Shown: in pieces, positions 55,130 through 63,900 of the stretch
How positions within the stretch are numbered: the first letter of the stretch is position 1
How the letters are laid out: each line of letters begins with the position of its first letter
Translations under genes and position numbers: made by a program
Source of the DNA: Candidatus Wallbacteria bacterium
GTDB lineage: Bacteria; Muiribacteriota; JAQTZZ01
Direction of reading: 5' to 3'
DNA length: 64,000 nt
NCBI GenBank assembly: GCA_028687545.1
Contig: JAQTZZ010000005.1
Span: 89,015 to 153,014 of the forward strand
Notes under the pieces: model-generated
Database searches by the model: none
Seen by the model: the letters and a program-made list of their open reading frames with translations, nothing else
What the model was told of the DNA's origin: nothing

Positions 55130-55993
55130 ATGCCTGGAAACTGGATTTTATTCGCTGCTGCCACTGCGGTTTTTTCTGCTGGAAAGGATGTTTTCAGTAG
55201 AATTGGCCTGGATTCAGCAGATGAATACCTGGTTTCCTTCACAACCTGGCTGTTCGCGCTCCCGCTGCTTTCTCTTGCCCTTTGCTTCTCCGGCATCCCA
55301 GTGATCTGTCCCGCATTTTTCCCGGCACTGCTGGTGAGCGGAATTGCGAACACTGCAGCCACAATCCTCTATATGAAGGCCATGCACAGTACCGACATCT
55401 CGATCTGTGTGCCTCTGGTTGCTTTTACTCCTGTCTTCATGCTGCTGACTTCGCCGCTGATCCTGGGCGAATTTCCAGGCCAAAGAGGAGTTCTGGGAAT
55501 ATTTTTTATCACCGCAGGTTCTTATTTTCTGCAGCTGGAGAAAGGAAAAACCGGATTTATGGCTCCTTTCAAGGCTTTGCTATACAACAGGGGAGCCCGC
55601 TATATGGCAATAGTAGCCTTCATCTGGAGTATTTCCGCCAATTTCGACAAAATGGGCATTCTTAATTCTTCTCCTTTTTTTTGGTCTTTCAGTTCCTGCC
55701 TGTTTGTAATCCTGAGCATGCTCCCGATTTTGCATTGTCACGGTTGTTTCGGCAGAACCGGGAAGAATTTTGGCAGTCTGGCCCTGGCTGGTATCAGCCA
55801 CAGCTTGATGCTGATCTGCCAGATGACCGCGGTTTCAATGACACTGGCGGCTTATGTGATCTCCATCAAACGCACCAGCATAGTGCTGGTGGTGCTGGCA
55901 GGGAGCCTGATCTTCAAGGAAGGCGGGTTGAAGGAAAGACTGTTCGGCTCAGCCCTGATGCTGGCCGGGGTGATGCTGATAACATTATTTTAA
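55130..55993 (+). CDS. EamA-family (DMT superfamily) transporter
   Basis: 287 residues, ten predicted membrane segments in two EamA halves. LEKGKTGFMAPFKAL links them and the second half ends with the typical YVISIKRTSIVLVVLAGSLIFKEGGLKERLFGSALMLAGVMLI. No good ribosome site before the ATG at 55130. Probably a metabolite or drug exporter. Stands 46 nt after the acetyltransferase gene. Confidence 0.85.
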   Translation: MPGNWILFAAATAVFSAGKDVFSRIGLDSADEYLVSFTTWLFALPLLSLALCFSGIPVICPAFFPALLVSGIANTAATILYMKAMHSTDISICVPLVAFTPVFMLLTSPLILGEFPGQRGVLGIFFITAGSYFLQLEKGKTGFMAPFKALLYNRGARYMAIVAFIWSISANFDKMGILNSSPFFWSFSSCLFVILSMLPILHCHGCFGRTGKNFGSLALAGISHSLMLICQMTAVSMTLAAYVISIKRTSIVLVVLAGSLIFKEGGLKERLFGSALMLAGVMLITLF

Positions 55994-56080
55994 TTATTGG
56001 GATGAATGGCCGTTCATCCCAGCGGAGGTTAAGATTAATAAAGGTTGATGTAGAATTAAACCAATCAATCTGGAGGGAAA

Positions 56081-56626
56081 ATGTCTGAAAAATTCAACAT
56101 GCATTATGTTGCTGCAATGGAAGAAGCAGCTGCACTGATTTCCAAACAGAAATGCTTTGAAGTGATGGTCTGCGGCTGCAGGAAAGGCAAGGGGAAATGC
56201 AGTCAGTCCCGCATGGATGTCTGCCTGATCTTTTCATCTGATTCCAAAGGCTCGGGCAAGGACGGGCGCCGGGTGCTCAGCAAGGCTGAAGTGGACGAAC
56301 TGATGCAGCATGCCGCTCTGAAACATCTCGTAGCCAGACCATTCCGCGATCCTAAGCACAAGGAGGTGGTCGAAGGCATCTGCTTCTGCTGTGCCGACTG
56401 CTGCGGATATTTCTTGAACAGGGAAGAACCCTGCGACAAGGGCAGCCTGATCCAGGAAACTGATCAGGGTAGCTGTACAGACTGTGGGATTTGCGTAGAA
56501 TTCTGCTACTTCGGGGCGCGGAAAATCAAGGACGGAAAACTGGCGGTTGATTTCGAAGAATGCTACGGCTGCGGGTTATGCGCAGCTGCCTGTCCTGTTG
56601 GATGCGTGAAGCTGCAGAAGCGATGA
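56081..56626 (+). CDS. Ferredoxin-domain protein with CxC...C N-terminal region
   Basis: 181 residues with GGAGGG before the ATG. The N-terminal half has VMVCGCRKGKGKCSQSRMDVCLIF and GICFCCADCCGYFL, a metal-binding cysteine-rich domain. The C-terminal half is a two-cluster ferredoxin: CTDCGICVEFCYFGA and CYGCGLCAAACPVGCV. This layout is frequent in small redox proteins next to reductase genes, but no such partner is adjacent. Probably a cytoplasmic electron carrier with two 4Fe-4S clusters. Confidence 0.85.
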   Translation: MSEKFNMHYVAAMEEAAALISKQKCFEVMVCGCRKGKGKCSQSRMDVCLIFSSDSKGSGKDGRRVLSKAEVDELMQHAALKHLVARPFRDPKHKEVVEGICFCCADCCGYFLNREEPCDKGSLIQETDQGSCTDCGICVEFCYFGARKIKDGKLAVDFEECYGCGLCAAACPVGCVKLQKR

Positions 56627-56700
56627 GATTGTTCTCTTGATTTTTTAAGGGCATTGTGGCAATATCTATCTTATCTGAATTTTAATTCCAGGAGGTGCAT

Positions 56701-57375
56701 GTGAAAGGAACAATGATTATTCTGCTTGCTCTCTTTACGTTTTCACTGATCCCTTTGTTTGCCGATACGGTGGAGAATACTGCTATGGCTGCTGAGACGA
56801 ATGAAAATACAATCAAAGCCGATCTGGCTGTTGGAACAATCGGAGCTGCCAAGACAGTCAGCAAGGACATGCCGATCGACAATGAGCTTTGCCCAGTGAT
56901 GCTTGGAAACAAAGTGAAGCCCGGGCTCAATGTTGTGTCCGACGGACGCATCATCAATGTCTGCTGCGAAGGCTGCGTTAAAACGCTGAAGGAAGATGCC
57001 TATCCCCATCTCAAGAATTTCGTGTACGAGAAGGATGGCGTGAAATTCATACTCAAGGAATATCTCAAATCCAGAATCGATACCAATGAGCTGACCGTCT
57101 TGGACGTGCTCGCTCCTGAACAGTTCCAGATCGAGCATATCAAGGGAGCTGTCAATCTGCCCCTTGACAGCATAGAAACACTGGCAGCGACAATCCTGCC
57201 GAAAAAAGACGCCAAGATAATTGTCTACTGCATGGGATATATCTGCGGCTCAAGCACTGTCGCATTCAGGAATCTTGTAAAGCTCGGCTATACCAATGTA
57301 ATGGACTACAAGGGCGGCACCTCGGAATGGAAGCAGTATTATCCGGAACTGGTAGTGACTGAACCTAAAAAGTAA
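56701..57375 (+). CDS. Exported rhodanese-domain protein with a metal-binding cysteine motif
   Basis: 224 residues from GTG 56701, which has GGAGG 5 nt upstream; the ATG at 56695 overlaps that site. The signal peptide (IILLALFTFSLIPLFA) is followed by NELCPVMLGNKVKPGLNVVS and INVCCEGCVKTL, which resembles the TRASH-type metal-binding motif. A rhodanese domain follows: VLDVLAPEQFQIEHIKGAVN, IVYCMGYICGSS with the active-site Cys, and NVMDYKGGTSEWK. Periplasmic sulfur or heavy-metal handling is plausible. Confidence 0.82.
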   Translation: MKGTMIILLALFTFSLIPLFADTVENTAMAAETNENTIKADLAVGTIGAAKTVSKDMPIDNELCPVMLGNKVKPGLNVVSDGRIINVCCEGCVKTLKEDAYPHLKNFVYEKDGVKFILKEYLKSRIDTNELTVLDVLAPEQFQIEHIKGAVNLPLDSIETLAATILPKKDAKIIVYCMGYICGSSTVAFRNLVKLGYTNVMDYKGGTSEWKQYYPELVVTEPKK

Positions 57376-57379
57376 TACC

Positions 57380-57408
57380 TGGATATTTTATAAAGGGTGC
57401 GATAGAAT
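57380..57408 (+). promoter_or_regulatory. Promoter abutting the methyltransferase start codon
   Basis: TGGATA at 57380-57385, 17-nt spacer, TAGAAT at 57403-57408, then 6 nt to the ATG at 57415. No Shine-Dalgarno. Confidence 0.5.
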
Positions 57409-57414
57409 TCCGAT

Positions 57415-57984
57415 ATGTGGGCATTTTTCAAGCAATTCCTGAAAAACTGCAGGGACACCGGAGCGGTTTCCCCATCTTCGCGGGAGCTGGCCGACCTGGT
57501 GACAAGTTCGGCCGAACTCGAAAGCGCCGGGACTGTGGTGGAATTTGGCACAGGCACTGGAGTTTTTACGGAGTGCATTCAGAGAAAAATCAATCCTGGA
57601 GCATTGTTTTTCGCACTGGAAATCAACCCCTATTTTTACCAGAAAACCCGGGAGCGCTGCCCTGACTGCTGTGTATACTGCGACTCAGCGGCGCATGTGT
57701 CGAATTATCTGGAAAAACACGGCTTGAAAGAGTGCGACTGCATTGTATCCGGCCTCCCCTGGACAGCTTTTGGACGTAAGCTCCAGGAGCAGCTTCTTAA
57801 TGCCACTGTCGCTGCTTTGAAACCTGCCGGAAGATTCGTGACTTTTTCCTATCTGCCGTTTCATCTGATGCCTGCAGGTACAAGATTCAGAGAAATGCTT
57901 TGTGAGAAGTTCAATACCGTGGAAAGGAGCAGGGTGGTCTGGAGAAATTTTCCGCCAGCATTTGTTTATGTCTGTAGAAAATAA
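57415..57984 (+). CDS. PmtA-like SAM-dependent methyltransferase
   Basis: 189 residues. The start has no ribosome site but lies 6 nt after a -10 box. KNCRDTGAVSPSSRELADLV, VVEFGTGTGVFTECIQ (AdoMet-binding motif I), CDCIVSGLPWTAF (the SGLPW acceptor motif) and VWRNFPPAFVYVCRK match phospholipid N-methyltransferases related to rRNA adenine dimethylases. In PmtA-type enzymes the substrate is phosphatidylethanolamine. The HD hydrolase gene overlaps by 17 nt. Confidence 0.82.
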   Translation: MWAFFKQFLKNCRDTGAVSPSSRELADLVTSSAELESAGTVVEFGTGTGVFTECIQRKINPGALFFALEINPYFYQKTRERCPDCCVYCDSAAHVSNYLEKHGLKECDCIVSGLPWTAFGRKLQEQLLNATVAALKPAGRFVTFSYLPFHLMPAGTRFREMLCEKFNTVERSRVVWRNFPPAFVYVCRK

Positions 57985-58651
57985 AATAGATTTCCAGAGT
58001 TCGATAATCCGAAAGACCAGGGAATTCGTCAGGAAAAGACTGCTCCCTGATCCTACAGGTCATGATTTTCATCATTCGGTAAGAGTAGCCACACTTGCGC
58101 TGAAAATAGCCGGTGAAGAGGACAACCCCGACAGATTCATAATAGAGCTGGCATCGCTTCTCCACGATATTGCTGACTGGAAATTCCATGAGGGAGATGA
58201 TTCTCTGGGAGTTGAACTTTCAAAGCACTGGCTGATTAAAAATAAAGTGACCCCTGAAGTAATTGAATCAGTAATAGATATTCTTAAAAACATTTCCTTC
58301 AGAGGAGCGGGTGTAGAAAACAAAATCAAGTCTCTTGAGGGCAGGATTGTCCAGGATGCCGACCGGCTGGATGCCCTTGGCGCAATCGGGATCGCCAGGA
58401 CATTCGCTTACGGAGGATACATGGGCTCCCTGATCTATGATCCTGAACTGAAGCCGGTCTTTCATGAAAATTTTGAGCAGTACAAAAAAAGCAGGGGAAC
58501 CTCAATCAATCATTTTCACGAAAAACTGCTGCTGCTCAAGGACAGGATGAATACAGACACTGGCCGGAAAATTGCGGCTGAACGGCATCGCTTCATGAAA
58601 GTTTTCCTGGAGAGATTTCTGATGGAGTGGGAATGTGAAGGCTTGGAGTGA
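57968..58651 (+). CDS. HD-domain phosphohydrolase (YedJ-like)
   Basis: 227 residues from ATG 57968, inside the end of the methyltransferase gene. HD motifs: GHDFHHSVRVATLALKI (first His), ASLLHDIADWKFHEG (HD) and QDADRLDALGAIGIART (the D and downstream loop typical of the YedJ group). Members remove phosphate from nucleotides or small substrates using metal ions. The next gene starts at GTG 58635, 17 nt before its stop. Confidence 0.85.
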   Translation: MSVENKIDFQSSIIRKTREFVRKRLLPDPTGHDFHHSVRVATLALKIAGEEDNPDRFIIELASLLHDIADWKFHEGDDSLGVELSKHWLIKNKVTPEVIESVIDILKNISFRGAGVENKIKSLEGRIVQDADRLDALGAIGIARTFAYGGYMGSLIYDPELKPVFHENFEQYKKSRGTSINHFHEKLLLLKDRMNTDTGRKIAAERHRFMKVFLERFLMEWECEGLE

Positions 58652-59453
58652 TTTCAAGCCTGACATCAGGGTGATCACTCCGCTGATCTGCCACCTTTTC
58701 GGGATCAGACTGCCTGAACAATCGTCTGATTATATTCCAGGCGAAGTACTGGCTCTTGAAAACGAGTGCACACTCTGTATTGAACGCTGTCTGATCTATG
58801 CCCCAGACGCAGTCGGTTCATTTCTTTTCGGATACTGTCCGGCTGTTTTCAAAGAAATAAAAGCTGCTGCACCGATCGAACTTCCGCTAAGAGCAGCTTT
58901 CCCCCCCGTGACCCCAGTCTGTTTCGCCACGATGTTCACAGGCACTTCACCCGAAGAGCATGGATTGTCCGTTTATCACAAACCGGTCCTGAAATGCGAT
59001 ACTTTGTTCGATGCTCTGATCAGAGCAGGGAAGAGGGTGGCGATCGTGGCAGTGAAAAACAGCAGCATTGACCTGATCTTCAGGGAGCGGGAACTGGATT
59101 ATTTTTCCGAGGAATCTGACAGCCAGGTGATCGAGCGGGCGCTCTACCTGATCGAGCGCAATCATCATGATTTTATACTTGCCTACAACCAGGAATTCGA
59201 TGACTCGCTGCATGCCACAACGCCGGTTTCAGAACAGTCAATTCAGGCGGTGAAGAATCACACTGCATCCTTTCTGCGTCTTGCCCGGGCTGCAAATCAG
59301 CACTGGAAGCTATGCAACCGGGCGATCCTGTTCGCCCCGGATCACGGAGCCCATTCCGACCCTCTGACAGGCAAAGGTACTCACGGCCAGGATATTCCTG
59401 AAGACATGGATATCTGGCATTACCTTTCACTGGAAAAGGGAATAGATTACTGA
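58635..59453 (+). CDS. Alkaline phosphatase superfamily (phosphodiesterase/NPP-like) protein
   Basis: 272 residues starting at GTG 58635, overlapping the HD gene. FPPVTPVCFATMFTGTSPEEHG is the nucleophile region (Thr) of type I phosphodiesterases/phosphopentomutase-like enzymes. DFILAYNQEFDDSLHATTP and ILFAPDHGAHSDP are the later metal-binding motifs. No signal peptide, so it acts in the cytoplasm. With the preceding methyltransferase and HD genes it forms an overlapping three-gene operon. It ends in a 7-nt overlap with a convergent gene. Confidence 0.75.
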   Translation: MKAWSDFKPDIRVITPLICHLFGIRLPEQSSDYIPGEVLALENECTLCIERCLIYAPDAVGSFLFGYCPAVFKEIKAAAPIELPLRAAFPPVTPVCFATMFTGTSPEEHGLSVYHKPVLKCDTLFDALIRAGKRVAIVAVKNSSIDLIFRERELDYFSEESDSQVIERALYLIERNHHDFILAYNQEFDDSLHATTPVSEQSIQAVKNHTASFLRLARAANQHWKLCNRAILFAPDHGAHSDPLTGKGTHGQDIPEDMDIWHYLSLEKGIDY

Positions 59454-61132
59454 TATTTCTGCAGTCCCATCGGCACATAGAAACGTTCCGAATTTGAAAG
59501 AAGTCCCCAGGGCGATTGAACGATCCCCTGGAACCTCTTGGAGATCGCTTCGACGTTTTCATAAGGATAGAGGAAGGTGCAGGGCTGCTCCTCGTGCAGT
59601 ATTGCATGGAATCGGTGCAGAAGATTTTTCCTGGTTTCGAAATCAAGCGTTTTCCGCAGCTGATCCATGATCCGGTCAGCTTCATCATCTTTAAAACAGA
59701 AATAATTTGACCCTGCTTTCCCTTTCTTGGGGTCTGGAATCTGCGAGGAATGCCAGTTCATGTAAGGATCAGGGTCTGCCGGCCATTGCCAGCCCAGCAG
59801 CAGCGCGTCCAGCTCCTGATTCTGGAGCCTGGTCATCAGGGTGGCATAATCAGGGTATTCAGGGGTCATTTTGATCCCTGCCTGGGCGAGTCCGTTCTGT
59901 ACGATTTCCATCAGGTATTTCATTGCTGTGTTGGGGTTGATGGTCTGGATCGTGAATTGAAATTTAACCCCGTCCTTTTCCAGGATCCCGTCTCCGTCAC
60001 TATCAGTCCAGCCAGCCTCTTTCAAGAGAACCGCAGCCTCAACCGTGGAGAACGGCAGCGGTCTGATGCTGTCGTCATTGGCCCAGAATCCTGGAGCGAA
60101 TGGTCCGGAAACTGTAACACCATGACCATGCCTTACTTCCCTGATGATTTTCTCTCTGTCAATGCACATGGTCACAGCTTTTCTGACTTTCTTGTCTGAA
60201 AAATAAGGTCGCAAAAGATTATAACTGATGCAGACAAACCTGAAAGGGGAGGGATTGAGGTAAATGCTGAATTTGTCGTTGAACTCTTTTTCCTTGTAAT
60301 GAGTCTCATATTGATCAAGGGTGATGGTCATCAGATCAATTTCTCCCTTGAGCAGCATGCTGAAAGCCGGGATCGCGGTAGAAAGAAGCTTGAATTTGAT
60401 TCGGTTCAGGAAAGGACGGCCCAGAAAATAGTCGTCATTAGCCTGAAGAATGATCTGTTCATCGGGTTTCCAGTCTGTCAGTTTGAACGGGCCTGTGCCG
60501 ACCGGGAATCTATTGTAATTCGAATTGTTGAAGTCATCTTTTTCATACAGATGCCTGGGGACCAGGCCCTGACCCCAGGCGCTGACCAGAGAGGAGTTTT
60601 TCTCCCTGTTGATCACTTTAACAGTAAATTTATCCGGAATTTCCAGAGTGGAAACGAAGGAGAAAGCATCCCTTGAAATTGTCTGGACAGCAGGATCCAT
60701 CAGTTTTTCATAATTGAATTTCACGTCGTCTGCGTCGAACGGTTCGCCGTCTTGCCATTTCACACCTTTCCTAAGGTGGAAAGTGACGCTCAGTTCGTCT
60801 GTAGAAACTTCCCAGGTTTCAGCCAGATCGCCTGTCAGTTTCAGATTGTCGTCATATTTAACCAGTCCGTTGAACAGCAGGCTGATGACAGTGAGCGAAT
60901 CTCCGTCAGCGCAGAGGATCGGATTCAGGGTCTGCGGGCTGCAGGCCAGATGCATGACCAGAGTGTCGCCATAGGAAGGGGAGGAGTCGGGTTTAGCGGT
61001 CTGTGACTCTGCAGTGCCAATGGGGACTGTTTTTATTGCAGAACCGACAGTGGATTCTGTCTGTTTCCCGCATCCGTCAACAAGCAAAATTAACATCAGA
61101 ACGCTTGAAAAAAAGCAGAGTAAACTTTTCAC
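59447..61132 (-). CDS. Oligopeptide/solute-binding lipoprotein (SBP family 5)
   Basis: 561 residues. N-terminal lipoprotein signal MKSLLCFFSSVLMLILLVDGCGK with Cys as lipidation site. The rest is the SBP_bac_5 family: LVMHLACSPQTLNPILCAD, TFHLRKGVKWQDGEPFDADDV, YNRFPVGTGPFKLTDWKPDEQ and ADPDPYMNWHSSQIPDP. It would deliver peptides, or nickel-like or sugar ligands, to an ABC importer, but no permease or ATPase genes are in the window. Convergent overlap of 7 nt with the phosphodiesterase-like gene. Confidence 0.92.
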   Translation of the reverse strand: MKSLLCFFSSVLMLILLVDGCGKQTESTVGSAIKTVPIGTAESQTAKPDSSPSYGDTLVMHLACSPQTLNPILCADGDSLTVISLLFNGLVKYDDNLKLTGDLAETWEVSTDELSVTFHLRKGVKWQDGEPFDADDVKFNYEKLMDPAVQTISRDAFSFVSTLEIPDKFTVKVINREKNSSLVSAWGQGLVPRHLYEKDDFNNSNYNRFPVGTGPFKLTDWKPDEQIILQANDDYFLGRPFLNRIKFKLLSTAIPAFSMLLKGEIDLMTITLDQYETHYKEKEFNDKFSIYLNPSPFRFVCISYNLLRPYFSDKKVRKAVTMCIDREKIIREVRHGHGVTVSGPFAPGFWANDDSIRPLPFSTVEAAVLLKEAGWTDSDGDGILEKDGVKFQFTIQTINPNTAMKYLMEIVQNGLAQAGIKMTPEYPDYATLMTRLQNQELDALLLGWQWPADPDPYMNWHSSQIPDPKKGKAGSNYFCFKDDEADRIMDQLRKTLDFETRKNLLHRFHAILHEEQPCTFLYPYENVEAISKRFQGIVQSPWGLLSNSERFYVPMGLQKYQ

Positions 61133-61290
61133 GTTTCCCCTGGCAAGTCTTTAGTACAAGATGGAAATATTATATCAAAAGTCCTGAAAAAATCCATTGA
61201 AGCAGGATGAAGCAAAATGAATCAGAATGATGCTTCTTTTTTTTCTCTTGTCAGGTAAAATTGGATTATGAATATAGCCGGGACTATTCT

Positions 61291-61318
61291 GTAACAATTC
61301 ATTTACAGTATATTTGCT
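61291..61318 (+). promoter_or_regulatory. Partial 11-bp repeat resembling the protease/PD40 operator
   Basis: GTAACA 61291-61296, TTTACA 61302-61307, TTTGCT 61313-61318, at 11-bp phase. Only three units, and the -10 spacing (11 nt to TATTCC) differs from the clear cases. Weak candidate for the same regulator. Confidence 0.3.
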
Positions 61319-61379
61319 CGAAAGAAGACTATTCCCGTCTATATTTATTGATAAGAACAAATTGGACTGCGGGGTTAAC

Positions 61380-63128
61380 ATGAAATTCATTGTTTTAATG
61401 CTCCTGATACTGACATCCAGACTGCTGGCCAGTGTTTATTGCTGCAACTATGTCGCGACTGTTGGAGGCACGGTCGGTACCGGAGGATCCGTGCTGCTCG
61501 CAGACGTCAACATCGCTTTCCAGCCTGCATATTCGGTGTCCATTTGCTATGTCACGAGCGACCCTGAAAACAGTTCCGCCGACACGGTGGTTTCTTCAGT
61601 TTCCCCGTCCGGGGCAATCTCACTGTCCGCGAGTCTCGGACCAAAGCTCGAGCCTTTCAAGATCGAAGCCTTTGACCAGAACATCAGTGCCGGAGCCTCT
61701 GCCACTGTCAGCGGAGCGCTTAATGTCAAAGCCGGCATCGGACAGACCTATGTTTTCAGCAAGCCGTATACTGATGACCTCAAGGCCGAAGGTGTCCTGA
61801 TCGCGGATAAGATGCTGGACTGGACTGGAGCCGGGCTGGTGAAGCCGGTGATCAGTTCCATCATCGCCAAGCTTACAGACGTTGACCTTAAAAATTACCT
61901 GACTGCTACGTCAGTTTCCCTGGGAGGTTCATTGAACCTCAGTGGGGGGATCAATGGACAGCTCGGGCTTACAGACGACAGCAACAGCCCAAGCATAGCA
62001 GGTGTCAGCGGTTCAGCCCTCAATATTTCCGGCACCATGAACATGGGAATCGCAGGGGGAATCATGAACGGCAAAACCATGCTCAACGACATGACAGGCG
62101 CGTCGCAGGACAAATACTGGGTGTCCCTGACTGGCGGCCTGAGCGGGGAGTTTTCAGTCTTGAAACTTTCTGCATTGCTGGGACAGATAAGCTTCACTCC
62201 CTCTTTCCAGCCAGACGAATCCGGGTCATTGGATCTTAGTCTGGTTTTTCGGTTCGATGCGAACATGAAAGCCAAAGGAGCGAGCCTTATAATCACCCCT
62301 GGATTCAAGCTGCATGACAATCTCAATCATCCCTTCATCAAAGCCTTGATTGAAGAAGCAAAAAAAACAGGGGCTGCGGAAGGAGATTATGCTGAGCTGA
62401 TGAATGTCCTGGCAGTGAAGCAGACATACGTATTCCTGCTGGATCTCAAGCTCTGCAGGGAATTTTTCGGAGAAGCCCTGTCTTTTTCCGAGAGCTTGCT
62501 GCATCAGGCGAATCTCCAGAACGGCGACACTGTCAACACTAAGGTAAAGGGTATGTTCGGAATGGTGCAGAACGCGATGAAAAAGATTTCCGGGAAAAAA
62601 GTTCCTTACAGTTTATGGACTGAACTCAGGCTGTCAGAATTCAACCCGAATCTTTCCCTTAACGTGAGCCTGGGCATCAATCTCAACCTGGGGGTAAGCA
62701 CATCCTTTCTCAAGACCAAGTCTTTTATGCAGGACAGCGGAAACCTGCGTGATTTCAAACTGAATCTGGAACAGCATTATGATTACACCAGGGAGCTCGC
62801 CAGATTCAACCGCAATCCGAAGGTGATCATCAATAAGCTCCTGGAGTTGATCAAGGAGGAAGTCCTGAATTCCAAGGCCTATGTATACAGCAGGGAGGAT
62901 GACGGCTCCCTCATGATTGTCCAGCTGGAACAGAATGACAGCGTGAATCTGATCTATATCTCCCCTGACGGGCAGACATCCCTGGAAACAAAAAAGGGTG
63001 AAGAAGCAACGAACCTGTGGAAGAAAGTAAGGCAGTCGGTTGGCAGGGAGTCCCAGTATCTATATCAGAATGGTCCTGAAGTGATAGATTTGGTAGGTAA
63101 ATCTCTGGAAGGCATCTTGCAGAAATAA
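61380..63128 (+). CDS. Large secreted beta-rich protein of unknown function
   Basis: 582 residues from ATG 61380 (weak GGGG upstream), with signal peptide (FIVLMLLILTSRLLA). The first 250 residues are Gly/Ser-rich strands (VSLGGSLNLSGGINGQLGLT, LNISGTMNMGIAGGIMNGK) with alternating hydrophobic residues, suggesting beta-barrel or beta-solenoid packing. The remainder is helical. No known domain recognised. Its last 64 nt overlap the convergent trehalose-phosphatase gene. Confidence 0.6.
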   Translation: MKFIVLMLLILTSRLLASVYCCNYVATVGGTVGTGGSVLLADVNIAFQPAYSVSICYVTSDPENSSADTVVSSVSPSGAISLSASLGPKLEPFKIEAFDQNISAGASATVSGALNVKAGIGQTYVFSKPYTDDLKAEGVLIADKMLDWTGAGLVKPVISSIIAKLTDVDLKNYLTATSVSLGGSLNLSGGINGQLGLTDDSNSPSIAGVSGSALNISGTMNMGIAGGIMNGKTMLNDMTGASQDKYWVSLTGGLSGEFSVLKLSALLGQISFTPSFQPDESGSLDLSLVFRFDANMKAKGASLIITPGFKLHDNLNHPFIKALIEEAKKTGAAEGDYAELMNVLAVKQTYVFLLDLKLCREFFGEALSFSESLLHQANLQNGDTVNTKVKGMFGMVQNAMKKISGKKVPYSLWTELRLSEFNPNLSLNVSLGINLNLGVSTSFLKTKSFMQDSGNLRDFKLNLEQHYDYTRELARFNRNPKVIINKLLELIKEEVLNSKAYVYSREDDGSLMIVQLEQNDSVNLIYISPDGQTSLETKKGEEATNLWKKVRQSVGRESQYLYQNGPEVIDLVGKSLEGILQK

Positions 63129-63874
63129 AGTTTGAATTGATCCAGAAAACATCTGACCTCATCCGGACTGGAAAGCCGATATCCGGCTTTAGTAGGCCTG
63201 TCGTTCTCAGCCACAAGTATCCCATAGCCAATCCCTGCTACAGCCTCAAAAGCCGGTTCGTCAGCCAGGCCATCTCCTATGAAAATACAGGCATTAGTCT
63301 CCTCTGAAAATCCGAAAATATCCATCAACCAGGTAACAGCTTTCCCCTTGTCCCATTCCTCTGGCAGGATTTCGCCTGAGGTGCTGCCAAAGAGCAGCAG
63401 ATGATTCGAAGCTGCATGCATCACTTCCACGATTTTATTCCTTACTGCTTCGTCTGCGACAGATCCGTAATGCAGCACTATGTCGTAAATTCTGTCTTCA
63501 ATCACCAGATCTGGAATATTTCCCAGTTTCTGCCTGAGGGAGAAAAGCATGCCTGAAGTCCAGGGAATGATTTTTTCAGCTGCCTGATTCACCCTGGAAA
63601 AACCTTGCGGGCCTGATAATTCTATCCCGTAATTCCCTGCGTAAAACAGATTCTCGATTCCGATCAGGTTTCTGAGGTCTTCCTGGGATCTGCCGCTGAG
63701 TATGATCACCTGGAAATCCTTCATTATTACTTCAAGAACCTGCTTCATCAGCGGTTGAATCATGGCCGGAGGTTTTGTTTCGATAGGAGACAGAGTGCCG
63801 TCATAATCCAGAAAGAAGACAAACTTCCTCTTGTCTGCAAGGATAGATGCGAATAATGTATCTTGAAGATTCAT
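63065..63874 (-). CDS. otsB: Trehalose-6-phosphate phosphatase
   Basis: 269 residues. HAD-type OtsB motifs: FVFFLDYDGTLSPIETKP (nucleophile Asp), VIILSGRSQEDLRNL (SGR), LFYAGNYGIELSG and IFIGDGLADEPAFEAV (metal-binding acidic motif). It removes phosphate from trehalose 6-phosphate. The C-terminus after CFLDQFKLYFCK extends over the 3' end of the convergent gene. The upstream neighbour is a HAD mutase, so this is a trehalose/maltose locus. No good ribosome site; possibly coupled to the upstream gene 26 nt away. Confidence 0.9.
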   Translation of the reverse strand: MNLQDTLFASILADKRKFVFFLDYDGTLSPIETKPPAMIQPLMKQVLEVIMKDFQVIILSGRSQEDLRNLIGIENLFYAGNYGIELSGPQGFSRVNQAAEKIIPWTSGMLFSLRQKLGNIPDLVIEDRIYDIVLHYGSVADEAVRNKIVEVMHAASNHLLLFGSTSGEILPEEWDKGKAVTWLMDIFGFSEETNACIFIGDGLADEPAFEAVAGIGYGILVAENDRPTKAGYRLSSPDEVRCFLDQFKLYFCKMPSRDLPTKSITSGPF

Positions 63875-63900
63875 GCTTTACAATTTAAAGTTACAGTCCA

